From: Caballeronia glebae
Lineage (GTDB): Bacteria > Pseudomonadota > Gammaproteobacteria > Burkholderiales > Burkholderiaceae
Assembly (NCBI RefSeq): GCF_001545035.1
Contig: NZ_FCOJ02000060.1
Location: forward strand, 1-44,790
DNA length: 44,790 bases
Direction: 5' to 3'
A model generated the notes under the pieces. That model was not told the origin of the DNA. It saw nothing but the letters and a program-made list of their open reading frames with translations, and did no database searches. Of this stretch, positions 25,315-34,500 are shown one piece after another. The number at the start of each line of letters is the position of its first letter. Position 1 is the stretch's first letter. The position numbers and the translations under genes were made by a program.

Positions 25315-25786
25315 TTATCTCGAGCCAAAGCAAAGATTCCGGAAGCGTCGCACTGGCACTGGCACGTGCGCGCGCACGCCCATTCTCAGTGTCGTTTTGG
25401 GGCGCTCGTAGCAAAAGATGCGGTTCACGGTTGTGAGGGGCCCAGAGGGACAAAATCAGGATATCGATTCGCCGGATGAGCAGGAGCGGGGTAACGGTTT
25501 GAACGTCGGACGCTCAGTCGTTACCGGTTAGTTGTACACCGAAGCCGACCATTTCCACAGACTGTTGTCGACGCCACGGGCCTGCACATAACCTGGCAAA
25601 GCGTTGAAAGTCATTCGTTCTTGCTTTACATCCTGCTGCATTAGCTAAGGCAGCAAGGTTAGGTCACGCTCCAGTGCGATATAGGGAATCACCGGACCGG
25701 TAAGAACCGTGGAGCTTGTGGTCGTCCGCAACCGAGGCCGTCAATCCTAGCCTCCGGATAGTCGCCTACGGAAGGCCGGTCAGCCC
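25315..25786. other. Gene-free spacer
   Basis: About 470 bases between the module gene and a secreted-protein gene. No recognisable gene, remnant or strong hairpin. Confidence 0.4.
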
Positions 25787-26290
25787 TCACGGAATGCGAT
25801 AATTTCCAGTCTTTTTGCCAATGTAGTTGTAGGCCCCCTTTTCGGCAGGGAGGACTTGCACTTGTTGCCAGTCGAACTGACCTTCGATGCCTTTATACTT
25901 TCCTGTGCCAGAACTCAAGGTGGCCTTGCCCGAAGACGACCCCCTAGCATAATTGTATGCTTCTACGAACTTGTCCCCATCTTTATCGGTATAAACGCAA
26001 TAACCGCTTCCCGCCTGCGCGCTGAAACCGGACTCAAGACAATGAGCCGAAACATTCTGCATAAGCGGCGTCTTGCTGTTGTTTCCCATCAAGAGATTAA
26101 ATTCGGTCAGGTACACCACATCGTCGCCGCTCACCACAATCTCTTTCACACCTGTCCCAGCGGCAGTGTAGGTCGCGTCGACCAATCCCTTTTTGGGAAC
26201 GGACTGCGCCCAACCACCTGAAGGCGCGACGAGGGCTGCCGACGAAAACGCGACGATACCCCTCGCAATATGGCTGAAGTAACTGTTCAT
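25787..26290 (-). CDS. Secreted hypothetical protein
   Basis: A 167-residue protein from the ATG at 26290, chosen because AGGGGCG precedes it. The N-terminus is a signal peptide (basic start, then GIVAFSSAALVAP, likely cut after GGWAQ). The mature part is predicted beta-rich with GDDVVYLTEFNLLMGN, two or three cysteines (HCLE and GYCVYTDKDGDKF), and SSGTGKYKGIEGQFDWQ. The GTGKYKG-like turn recalls small beta-barrel families, but I cannot name one. Probably periplasmic or released. Confidence 0.65.
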   Translation of the reverse strand: MNSYFSHIARGIVAFSSAALVAPSGGWAQSVPKKGLVDATYTAAGTGVKEIVVSGDDVVYLTEFNLLMGNNSKTPLMQNVSAHCLESGFSAQAGSGYCVYTDKDGDKFVEAYNYARGSSSGKATLSSGTGKYKGIEGQFDWQQVQVLPAEKGAYNYIGKKTGNYRIP

Positions 26291-26317
26291 CTGGCGCCCC
26301 TCATGCTCAAGGTCCAT

Positions 26318-27009
26318 GAAATAATGCTGGTCCGGGCTGTTAATTTTGCTATGGGATACGACGGTTCCTTGGTCGACATTTTTAGCACCGAGTGCGTTGC
26401 GTCAGCAGCTGGTTCGAAAGGCTTGCTTAAGGTTATAGAAGGTTTTCAGAAAATTTCAAATCGTCCACCCGACACTCGAAAAGACGAGGCTTTTTCATTT
26501 CTGTAGACTAAAGCGGAGACGTACCAACACATGGGCCGGCTTTTAAGCGTTATCGGGCTTTTCTTTAGTTAGGCGGTCATCCTCCGGCTCCGCGACGCCT
26601 GACTGTAATAACATGGTCTGTCTATCTCAATCGACCAGTCGAAGTACAGTCTTCCGCCTAGCACTTGCATTTTTCGGCGTCCAAGTCTTCAACAACCTCT
26701 CAGACTCCGCTCGATATGCTGCTACGCGGCGTGTGACGAGATGTTCACGTTCGACGCGCGCCGCTTCGTCCTTGATGAGCACCTCGGCCTTTCATATTCG
26801 GTCTTTGGCGGATTATGCGCGCTAGCGGGAGCCTAATCCGTCTACACGGAAGTAATTCACTTTGAACGTTCGTCAGCAGACGACGTTCGTGGGTCTTGGA
26901 GGGCGAAGTCGGTCCCGCGCTGGCACAACCTCACTAGCCGCGTGAGTCGCGCGCGCTCGCTTTGCTGAAAAGCATCAACGCATGCTGCGCAAAACATTGC
27001 GCCGACAAC
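26318..27009. other. Gene-free spacer, probably decayed
   Basis: About 690 bases. Small open frames at 26270-26506 and 26613-26825 lack homology features or good starts. The stretch leads into a fragment of the TPR gene. Confidence 0.4.
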
Positions 27010-27166
27010 GGGTTCTCGACTAGGCGCGAAACAGTTACGAACATTGTCTCGCTATCGACCGAGTTATGCGGACGCGCATCACAACCTCGCTATCCTGCTA
27101 GACAAACGCGGCAACCGTTGCGGGGTTATTCGACATCTTAACGCTGACCGAAAATTGAGTAGCTGA
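27010..27166 (+). pseudogene. 3' fragment of the MerR/TPR gene
   Basis: Aligns to the last about 50 codons of the gene at 19552-20394. It reads YADAHHNLAILLDKRGNR then IRHLNADRKLSS and a stop at the position of the parent's end (parent: YADAHHNLAILLDKRGDR, IRHLSAYRRLNN). Upstream, similarity fades through the preceding repeat (Lys-Gln ... Tyr). It has no start. Confidence 0.7.
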
Positions 27167-27239
27167 GCCAGTCCGGATAGTGAAGGTGTGTTCGAGGTGA
27201 AAAATCAGCCTTGTGAAGTCAGTGAGATACAGGTTTTCC

Positions 27240-27584
27240 CTAGGAGGCGACAGTTGGCCCGGTTGGCGGTCGCAGATAGGCTAGCAACATATCGACATGC
27301 ATGGCGGAGATGGACTCTAGCGCTCGCTCATCCATGTAGTTGCGCCTAAGAAATTCTTGGAGGGTAAATCGACCAGAGACAATGTAATAGCCCATGCCGA
27401 CAAGCGTTACGTAGAAATCCAGTGCGTCGACATCTCGCCGAAACTCGCCGGTCGCGACCCCTCGGGCGAGGATTGTACGAATCGTCTCGACGACCGGGGA
27501 GATTGTCTCCCCGAAACTTAGTCGAGCTTTTAACGTGCCGGCCTTGATGTAGATTCTCGTTATTGACGAGGCATAACCCATTTG
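27240..27584 (-). pseudogene. TetR regulator, C-terminal half, cut by an insertion sequence
   Basis: Codons equivalent to about 105-220 of the intact regulator at 40683-41345, ending GPTVAS where the other ends GPGVAS. The shared block EFRRDVDALDFYVTLVGMGYYIVSGRFTL is nearly identical. An extra base in the CCCC run at 27509-27512 shifts the frame relative to the intact gene. The fragment stops at the insertion-sequence end near 27585, and the missing N-terminal half is not found on the far side of the element, so a deletion or rearrangement followed the insertion. Confidence 0.8.
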
Positions 27585-29051
27585 ATTACACACAAGTCAT
27601 TCGCCGAGTTCTCGGGCGTACTTGAGGCCGGCGGCGAAATCCGTCACTCGCTGCAGGCCTTGCCAGATGGTTTTGACTCCGGGTTCGCCGTCGCCTTTGC
27701 GCGCCAGGAAGCCGCCGAGCATGGCGACCAAGCGCACGACCTCATTCAGACGCGGTGAGTGCTTCGGCGGTTTCTTCTTGTTGAGAATGAATGCCGCGCG
27801 CCATTCATCTCGCTCGAACAAGAGCGCTGCATCCAGGTCCGGGCAAGTTCGACCGAGTCGCATCAACCGAGCAATGCGCCATGCCACCACCATGAACAGC
27901 GCCAAGGCACGTTCAAGCCGTGCCATCGATGCGAGTTGCAATGCCTCGACCCGACAGCCGTTCTTGAGCACGTGAAAGAAAAGCTCAACCTCCCAGCGCG
28001 CGCGGTACCAGTCAATAAGCTGCGCTGCGGCATCAAGGTCGTGCGCCTCGCGGTTACTCAGCAGTCGCCATTCAATCGGCTTGGCGCCCGCCGGCGGGTC
28101 GACCTCCCGGGCGACGATGCAAGTGGCACTCACCACGCCGCCTGCAGCATCGGGCAACGCGACACGCTGCGCCCACACCTGCTGTCGTACCGCGCGCGCA
28201 GGCTGAGCCTGACGGGCTGCCAGCGTAAATTGAATCCTACCCACTGGCTCACCCGCAGTCACTTTGTCCCATAGCTTGCCGCCGTCAGGCAAGGTGCGAT
28301 TGTGCTGCGAGCGCAGTAACCAATCCGCCGGATGGCCCAACTCCTTCGCTTTGACCATCGGTGCCATGATGTCCGATTCCCGGTCAGCCACATAGACCAG
28401 TCGTGTGGCGGGCAGTGCCGCCGCTTGTTCGGCAATCCGTTCATATCCTTCGGTCCAGCGGGTACTTTCCTTGATGCCGGGGCGCACCCCATCCGCACCC
28501 TTGGGCTCGCGTGCCCACATGTAGGCATCAAGCACGCCCAGCGGTTCGCGCGATGGCGTCACCGCGTAAGTCGGGTGCAAATACAGCCCGCGTTCAGCTT
28601 CATACGACAGCGGACCCAAGCCGGTGATGGTCTGGCCGTTAAAGTCCAACTCCGTAGTATCCTGGATACATAGCACTACTTCGCAAGCCCGCATCCGTTC
28701 GGCCGAGTTCTGCCAATGTGGTGCCATGATGTCGCGCCAGTCCAGCTCCTCTTGCGCCAGGAAGCGGTACGCTGCTGCCGTTTCCGCCCAGCCGCCGCAT
28801 GCGTTGGGTATGCTTGCCGTCGGCTTCTGCGCAAGCCGCTCAGCCAGTAGCACCGCGCGCTTGTTCAGCCGTTGGTCGCCCAAATCAATATCCTTGAATT
28901 CTGCTTCTGCCCAGCTCGATTTCTCTTGCGTCATGTGCCGTCCAAAATGCAAGAGTTAACGCCAGTCCGAGAGAGTTTACAACCCCGTCCGCTATGTCAT
29001 TGACCGTAAACGACTTTTCGCGGCTCGCCACCGCTACGACTTGTGTGTAAT
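27585..29051. mobile_element. Tn5/IS50-like insertion sequence (IS4 superfamily)
   Basis: About 1.47 kb with 14-base perfect terminal inverted repeats (ATTACACACAAGTC at 27585-27598 and its complement at 29038-29051). Their inner bases resemble the ACACAAGT end of Tn5 outside ends. Similarity continues weakly outward (TAACCCA on both sides), so the true ends may lie 6-12 bases further out. I see no clear direct target duplication, as expected if flanking DNA was deleted after insertion. Confidence 0.85.
27597..28934 (-). CDS. IS50-type DDE transposase
   Basis: A 445-residue transposase from the ATG at 28934; an upstream ATG six codons earlier is also possible. The N-terminus (WAEAEFKDIDLGDQRLNKRAVLLAERLAQKP) matches the DNA-binding domain of Tn5-like transposases. 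Catalytic acids are Asp92 (QDTTELDF), Asp184 (VADRESDIM) and Glu317 in the signature Y-x2-R-x3-E-x6-K formed by Tyr310, Arg313, Glu317 and Lys324. The full length and intact motifs suggest it is active. It cuts and pastes the element through hairpin intermediates in the Tn5 model. Confidence 0.93.
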   Translation of the reverse strand: MTQEKSSWAEAEFKDIDLGDQRLNKRAVLLAERLAQKPTASIPNACGGWAETAAAYRFLAQEELDWRDIMAPHWQNSAERMRACEVVLCIQDTTELDFNGQTITGLGPLSYEAERGLYLHPTYAVTPSREPLGVLDAYMWAREPKGADGVRPGIKESTRWTEGYERIAEQAAALPATRLVYVADRESDIMAPMVKAKELGHPADWLLRSQHNRTLPDGGKLWDKVTAGEPVGRIQFTLAARQAQPARAVRQQVWAQRVALPDAAGGVVSATCIVAREVDPPAGAKPIEWRLLSNREAHDLDAAAQLIDWYRARWEVELFFHVLKNGCRVEALQLASMARLERALALFMVVAWRIARLMRLGRTCPDLDAALLFERDEWRAAFILNKKKPPKHSPRLNEVVRLVAMLGGFLARKGDGEPGVKTIWQGLQRVTDFAAGLKYARELGE

Positions 29052-29331
29052 GAGGTGGGTTAGGACGGGGCCCGGGACTTGAAGGGTAGCCCAGTTGCGT
29101 GACTATTCAAGGGAAAAACGCTTACGAACAGATGTGCATCGGCGCGAGGGCACCTTTCTTCGCGCCGACCGACGCCGCACCTATGGGTCCCATTCACATA
29201 TGTGAAGCGTCTGCGGGCCAGCGGGATGAGTGGCCATGAACTGTATTACACTGCTTACCAGCACATGCGACTACCTTCGACTTTCAGAAGCCCGGACATG
29301 CTGAGGCGACGTCGGGCAGCGCAATTCCGGC

Positions 29332-31554
29332 ATGGCTAGCCGCAAACCCGTAATTCAATGCGACAACCCGATGCGCGAGTCTGCAGGTCCAATCGTTGAC
29401 GAGGAGTTCCTTGGTACTCTCCCACCATCGCGAGATTTCGCTACGACTCGCATGGTTCTGTTAGCCATCTTGGTAGCGTCTATCGTTTTACCAACAGCGT
29501 GCATCTCACTTTACGCCTACTTCGACTATCAACGCCGACAGGCGGATGCGCTCGACACGGTGGCCCGACTCGTGCGGGTTGCGGAAGAGAACGCTGTCAA
29601 AGTTCTGGACCTGAACACTGAAATGAGTTCGAGAATCGTCGAAATTCTCGGCGACCTCGATGAAACTGCCACACGGGAGCAGCAGGCCACGTTACACGCT
29701 CGTTTGAACGCGATGGCAGGACGACTGCCTCAGGTGGCCGCCGTATCGGTCTTTTCCGCAGACGGAGATTTGGTCGCAAATAGCCGGTGGTACCCAGCAC
29801 CCGATATATCTATTTTGCAGCGCGCCGATTTCCAGGCGGCGCGGGACCATCGCCCGACAACGTACTTTTCGCTGCCGATGTTCGGTGCGGTCGCGCAGAC
29901 GGACGTATTCAATACGGCAACGAGCAGGACTGGCAGCAACGGCGAGTTCTTGGGAGTAGTCGCGGTGGCCCTCCGCAGGGCGTATTTTCGCGACTTCTAT
30001 CGTCAACTGGTTGGAAATAACCCGGACCTGACCGTTGGGCTATACCGTTCCGACGCCAACCTGCTTGTCCGGTATCCGGAAGCCGGTGACGGCATTGTCA
30101 TCCCGGCTGACAATCCCTTTGTTTCCATCTTCAGGCAAAAGCTTCAACAGGGCCACGTTAGAACGACGTCCGCCATTGACGGGCGCGACAAGACGGTTGC
30201 ATTCCGGAAGCTTGCGGATTATCCGCTTTACGTGACCGTTAGCTTTGATGTCTCGTCCGTCTTCGCCGGTTGGTGGAGACATGACTTGCTCGTCGCGCTG
30301 CTGGCACTTGTACCGTGCACGGGAATCTGGCTTCTCGTAGGCTTTTCTCTCTACCGGTTGAAACTAGAGCAGGTGGCTTGGGAAAGTTGGAAAAGCGAGG
30401 CGGCTTTGCGGGAAGACGCAGAGGCAACAACTCGCCAGCTGCGTCGCATCGGTGCACTCGGAAATCTCGTGGCCAGCGTCGCCCATGACTTCAACAATCT
30501 TCTGATGGTCGTCTTCTCCAACATGGAACTGGCGCGTCAGAAGGGGTTCTCTGGGGTCCAAGCCGAAGTACAAGCAGTGGAACATGCGGCAGGCACGGCT
30601 TCCGAACTGTCCCGCAAGCTGTTGAGCGTGGCGCGTAAAAAGCCACTGCAAAAGCAGCGAATTGGGGTTCAGGAATGGCTCATTGACACTATGCCGCTGG
30701 TCCGTGCCGCCGCTGGTCCGCGCGTGTCGGGCTCTCTTGAAGCACCTGACGGTCTGTGGGATATTGTGATTGATAAAGCAGAGCTCGAATCGTCACTCAT
30801 CAACATCGCGGTCAATGCAAGAGATGCAATGCCGGAGGGCGGCGAGTTTACAGTGAGATGTCAAAACGTGTCGGTGCCGGAAGGGGAAACGGTACCGGCC
30901 GGCGACTATGTCGTCATGACGTGCTCGGATGACGGTGTCGGTATGCGCGACACCGTCGTCCAGCGGGCATTCGAGACGCTGTTCACGACGAAAGAGGCGG
31001 GCTCGGGGACGGGCTTGGGACTGGCTCAGGTCCTCGCAACGTGCGAGCAGGCCGGAGGTACTGCCCGCTTACGTAGTGAGCCAGGTAAGGGCACCGACGT
31101 CTCGCTCTACCTACCGCGCGCCGATGCGCCAGAGATTGCGCTCGCGCCGACAGTGGCGACCTCGCTTGGCGTTCAAGAATCGAAGCCGTTGCACAGCGTG
31201 CTCCTAGTAGAAGACAATGAAGAGGTGGCAGCGGGTCTGGCTGCTGTTTTGCAGCTCCTGGGATACGAAGTGAGTTGCGCGACAAGTGGCGACAATGCGC
31301 TCGCGGTGCTCCAGCAAGGCCGTATGTTCGACCTCATACTGTCTGACGTCCAGATGCCTGGCGCGCGCAACGGGTTCGACTTGGCCGAGCTCGTGAAGAG
31401 AGAATCGCCGTCTCAGTTGGTGGTCCTAATGACAGGCTACGCAGGTGAACTCGAGCGAGGGAAGCAGCTTGGTGTTCCGGTTCTGCTTAAACCGTTCTCT
31501 CCGACTGACCTAGAGAGCTTAATGAGCGGCACGGTGCTCTCGGACTCCGAGTAG
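29332..31554 (+). CDS. Membrane hybrid histidine kinase with sensor domain and receiver
   Basis: A 740-residue protein. Helix 1 at about residues 42-65 (MVLLAILVASIVLPTACISLYAYF) and helix 2 at about 323-345 bracket a periplasmic sensor of roughly 260 residues with Cache-like text (VAAVSVFSADGDLVANSRW ... FLGVVAVALRRAYF). Then comes the H box with His385 in VASVAHDFNNLL, the ATP-binding domain with NARDAMPEGGE and GSGTGLGLAQV, and a receiver with phospho-Asp672 in ILSDVQMPG and Lys in LLKPFSP. The HDFNNLL type usually lacks a fused output domain. No partner regulator is adjacent, so it may pass phosphate to a remote one. The ligand is unknown. Confidence 0.9.
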   Translation: MASRKPVIQCDNPMRESAGPIVDEEFLGTLPPSRDFATTRMVLLAILVASIVLPTACISLYAYFDYQRRQADALDTVARLVRVAEENAVKVLDLNTEMSSRIVEILGDLDETATREQQATLHARLNAMAGRLPQVAAVSVFSADGDLVANSRWYPAPDISILQRADFQAARDHRPTTYFSLPMFGAVAQTDVFNTATSRTGSNGEFLGVVAVALRRAYFRDFYRQLVGNNPDLTVGLYRSDANLLVRYPEAGDGIVIPADNPFVSIFRQKLQQGHVRTTSAIDGRDKTVAFRKLADYPLYVTVSFDVSSVFAGWWRHDLLVALLALVPCTGIWLLVGFSLYRLKLEQVAWESWKSEAALREDAEATTRQLRRIGALGNLVASVAHDFNNLLMVVFSNMELARQKGFSGVQAEVQAVEHAAGTASELSRKLLSVARKKPLQKQRIGVQEWLIDTMPLVRAAAGPRVSGSLEAPDGLWDIVIDKAELESSLINIAVNARDAMPEGGEFTVRCQNVSVPEGETVPAGDYVVMTCSDDGVGMRDTVVQRAFETLFTTKEAGSGTGLGLAQVLATCEQAGGTARLRSEPGKGTDVSLYLPRADAPEIALAPTVATSLGVQESKPLHSVLLVEDNEEVAAGLAAVLQLLGYEVSCATSGDNALAVLQQGRMFDLILSDVQMPGARNGFDLAELVKRESPSQLVVLMTGYAGELERGKQLGVPVLLKPFSPTDLESLMSGTVLSDSE

Positions 31555-31644
31555 GTCGAGCAATGACTGGCTGCTGTTCGGGACGACAAGTGACCGGGCC
31601 GAATTCACTCGGTTGCCGCTTCTCACGCCGACGGTCCCGACGAA

Positions 31645-33228
31645 TCAATGTAGTTTCTTTCCACTTTCTTTGCGCTCTTGGGCGAGGGTGAGGACCGCTT
31701 CCAGCGCCCGCAGGTCCACGGGCTTGGTGAGATGTGCGTCGAATCCTGCCGCGCTGGTACGTGCTTTATCCGCTTCAAGCCCGTAGCCCGTCATCGCTGC
31801 GACTAGCAAGTGGTCGTTACGGACAGCATCGCGCAAGAGCGGGATGGCTTCGTAGCCTGTCATCAACGGCATGGAAAGGTCGAGCAAGATGAGCTCGGGT
31901 TGGAAGGCAGCCGCAATGTCGACGGCCTGAGTTCCGCCGTAGGCCGTTTTGACGGTGTGCCCATCGACTTCGAGGAGCATCGCCATGCTGTCGGCAGAAT
32001 CTTCATTGTCGTCCACGACCAGCACCTTCAGAACGCTCGCTCCGTAGTGTTGTAACGGATAAGCTCCTTGCTCGGGCGGTGACGTCCTTTCGAGCACGGG
32101 TAGGCTAACTGTGAAGGTGCTCCCGAGGCCTCGGCCTGGACTGTGGGCCTGAATGCGGCCGCCGTGGAGTTCGACGAGCGAGCGCGCCAGCGTGAGGCCT
32201 ATCCCCAAGCCGCCCTCATCTTTGGCCGAAGTCGGGTCCTTTTCCTGAACGAAAAGGTCGAAGACAGAATCGAGAGATTGCGCTTCGATACCTCGCCCAT
32301 TGTCCTTGACACGGATGGAGACAAATCGGTCTTCGGAAAGAACTTCAAGCTGGATGCGCCCCCCGGCCGGAGTGTACTTGAACGCGTTGTCGAGCAAGTT
32401 TTGGAACACCTGAACCAAACGGGCATGGTCCGCCTGAACGTGCAACGGTTCGTCGGGCATCCGGACGTCCAGTGCTTGGCCCTTGCTTTCCGCCTGCGTC
32501 TGGAGACCTTCGACGGCGCGGTCGACCACGTCCTGAATCCTGATAGGTGCGGTATGCACTTTGACTTTTCCCGTTGTGATACGGCCCGCTTCGAGCAGGT
32601 CGTCGACGAGCCGCGTGACGTGTGTCAACTGCCGGTCAATAACGGTTTTAGTTCGCTCGAGTATTTCAGGACCCGGTGACGCGACCCTTTGCAAAACACC
32701 CACCGCGTTGCGGATGGGCGCGAGCGGGTTTCGCAACTCATGGCTCAAAAGTGCAAGGAACTCGTTCATGCGCCGGCTGGAGGCTTCGAGTTCTTCGAGT
32801 CTGCGGCGCTCGGTCATGTCGCGGGTGACTTTCGCGAAACCAGTGACTTCTCCTGCTGAGTTTCTGATAGCCGAAATGACGACGCTGGCCCAGAACAAGG
32901 AGCCGTCTTTTTTGACGCGCCAGCCTTCCTCGGCATATTGCCCGGTGGCAATTGCACGACGGAGTTCTTCCTCCGGCCAGCCCATTTCAATCTTGTCGCT
33001 AGGGTAAAAGACGGAGAAGTGCTTGCCGATGATTTCACCTGCGCTGTAGCCCTTAAGCCGTTGAGCTCCCGTATTCCAAGTGGTGACGATACCTGTCTCG
33101 GTTAGTTTGAAAATCGCATAGTCGCGAACTGCGTCGAGCATCAGCTTGAAGTTGTCGTCGTCCGCTGCCTGAGGTCGCGCAGGCTTATGTCTGGTCGCTT
33201 TTCGACGGACGGACCGGTTGAAGGTCAT
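31645..33228 (-). CDS. Cytoplasmic PAS histidine kinase with receiver
   Basis: A 527-residue protein from the ATG at 33228; a start 13 codons upstream is possible. Order: basic N-terminus, PAS domain (LDAVRDYAIFKLTETGIVTTWNTGAQRLKGYSAGEIIG, ending GFAKVTRDMTERRRLEE), HisKA with His163 in LALLSHELRNPLAP, ATPase domain (LDNAFKYTPAGGR, GLGIGLTLARSLVELHGG), and receiver (VLVVDDNEDSADSM, LILLDLSMPLMTGYEA, Lys in HLTKPVD). No membrane helix, so it senses an internal cue. It converges on the hybrid kinase at 29332, 90 bases apart, with no other output protein nearby. Confidence 0.9.
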   Translation of the reverse strand: MTFNRSVRRKATRHKPARPQAADDDNFKLMLDAVRDYAIFKLTETGIVTTWNTGAQRLKGYSAGEIIGKHFSVFYPSDKIEMGWPEEELRRAIATGQYAEEGWRVKKDGSLFWASVVISAIRNSAGEVTGFAKVTRDMTERRRLEELEASSRRMNEFLALLSHELRNPLAPIRNAVGVLQRVASPGPEILERTKTVIDRQLTHVTRLVDDLLEAGRITTGKVKVHTAPIRIQDVVDRAVEGLQTQAESKGQALDVRMPDEPLHVQADHARLVQVFQNLLDNAFKYTPAGGRIQLEVLSEDRFVSIRVKDNGRGIEAQSLDSVFDLFVQEKDPTSAKDEGGLGIGLTLARSLVELHGGRIQAHSPGRGLGSTFTVSLPVLERTSPPEQGAYPLQHYGASVLKVLVVDDNEDSADSMAMLLEVDGHTVKTAYGGTQAVDIAAAFQPELILLDLSMPLMTGYEAIPLLRDAVRNDHLLVAAMTGYGLEADKARTSAAGFDAHLTKPVDLRALEAVLTLAQERKESGKKLH

Positions 33229-33445
33229 AGTTGGTTTGGTAGCGTGCAGCGTGGATAGGAAAAGCAAGCGTCATTGTTCGAAGAGCGGTCCGGGCCGCGG
33301 GTGATTTCACTGGCAGGGAGCCGCCCGCGACCAGCATAGAACCCTGCTCCAAGCCCATGCTTAAATAAGCACGCGCGTTCATGCGGATACGCCGCAGTTA
33401 GCAATTCGCGTGCCTGCCACGATGCAAGGATGAAGGCGCCAGTGG

Positions 33446-33760
33446 CTAGCCGAGAGGGGCGGTCCGAATCGGGTCATTCGCCCGGCGCAATTTGGGCCCG
33501 CGTGTGATGCTTACTTGCCCGTTGCGCTCCAGGATGGCCGACTCCACGTCGTCGAGTCCGGCGGTATGAAGTTGCTGTCTTGCGGTCTCCCAGACATCGG
33601 TCTTCGTGATGAGCGCGGCCGACATTTGTATATCGTCGACTTTCCCACGCGGCTTTGCTTTCGTGAGCTCCGTCGCAACGCAGAGGCAACAAGCGTAGCG
33701 AGATACTTTGTCGACCCCGCACACATGCACATCCATTTCACTGTAACCGCGGGGCTGCAC
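33446..33760 (-). pseudogene. Possible C-terminal remnant of a DUF421 (YetF-like) membrane protein
   Basis: A 104-codon frame. Its second half (TKTDVWETARQQLHTAGLDDVESAILERNGQVSI) resembles the cytoplasmic C-terminal domain of DUF421 proteins, which end with a helix, a gap and an A-x-LE-x-NG-x-ISV strand. No membrane helices precede it, and the first 20-40 codons overlap another gene remnant. Weak call; it might also be an unrelated small gene. Confidence 0.35.
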
Positions 33761-33943
33761 CGACTTTTCCGCGAGCTTCTCCCGTAGACGCCGAACTGCG
33801 ATTCAGCTTCCTCCTAGGCTACGTTCTAGACATGAACGTTCATCTTCTCGGGCGGCAGTCCTACGACCGTCGCTATGGCTGCTTCGTGTTTTGCGCGCAA
33901 AAGTGCAGTGTTTCGGCGACGCCGAACTGACAGTGATGCCATA
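33737..33943 (-). pseudogene. Fragment of the gene at 36434-36817
   Basis: About 200 bases align to the 3' part of the intact gene at 36434-36817. Shared segments include CTTTTCCGC, CAACTTCCTCCTGCGCTACG-like text, GTTCATCTTCTCGGG and CGCTATGGCTGCTTC, and the stop region is equivalent (CAGTGA). The reading frame is interrupted. Confidence 0.65.
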
Positions 33944-33974
33944 GGTCTTCTATTCGCGTGAGGCGATGTGCCGG

Positions 33975-34035
33975 TGCGCCTCGCCATTGAATCGAACTAC
34001 GCGGAGGCGGGTCACGGCCTCGCTACCGTCTTAGA
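33975..34035 (+). pseudogene. Short fragment of the MerR/TPR gene
   Basis: About 60 bases encode NYAEAGHGLATVLDRRG, parallel to EYADAHHNLAILLDKRG at the end of the gene at 19552-20394 and to the longer remnant at 27010-27166. It has diverged more than that remnant. Confidence 0.55.
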
Positions 34036-34200
34036 CAGGCGCGGATACAGACCTCGCGCCAAAACTCGCCGCGGTGGCGGCACCGCATGCCCGCCTAAAC
34101 CGTCCGCTTCGGTGGCACAAAGCACGGTCGACGAGCGAGGCCACCGCGGTATGAGGATTGCTGAAACATGCGAGCCTCCTGCTCCTTTACATCTCCTGTC

Positions 34201-34500
34201 ATGGCAACCATCACATCCCGACGAGCGAAGGTAGTCTTGTTTCCTCCGAGTCGGGTTGTCGCTGCCAAGGCCGCGCAGTCCGCCGACGACTACGCCGTTT
34301 ATGCGTCGTATCGACCGCACGTTAGCGGGAGTTTCGTAGGAACGCTCAAGGTTGTTCGGCTAACTGACGCGAAACTTCTGTACCCGTTTGACGGGGCGGC
34401 GGAGTTAGGCCCTTTCCCGACAAAAGATGCTGCTCGAGAAGCGGCCGTTCAACGTGGCGAGGAGACAGTGCGCGCCGACTTGCAAAGTCCGGAGTTTTAG
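34201..34500 (+). CDS. DUF6723-like small protein
   Basis: A 99-residue protein from the ATG at 34201. It reads like a family I know as DUF6723 from Burkholderia-group genomes: YAVYASYRPHVSGSFVGTLKVVRLTDAKLLYPFDGAAELGPFPTKDAAREAAVQRG. The layout is a beta-strand pair, then a helix with conserved GPFxTKDxAREAA. Function unknown, cytoplasmic, no operon partner. The frame upstream of 34201 (to 34168) is not conserved. Confidence 0.65.
   Translation: MATITSRRAKVVLFPPSRVVAAKAAQSADDYAVYASYRPHVSGSFVGTLKVVRLTDAKLLYPFDGAAELGPFPTKDAAREAAVQRGEETVRADLQSPEF

Noticed and set aside
26613..26825. 70-codon plus-strand frame in the spacer before the TPR fragment
   Set aside because: No ribosome site, no homology features, lies in decayed DNA.
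27570..29066. Target-site duplication around the IS50-like element
   Set aside because: The 9-base flanks next to the likely ends do not match; only a weak inverted similarity (TAACC/GGTTA) is seen.
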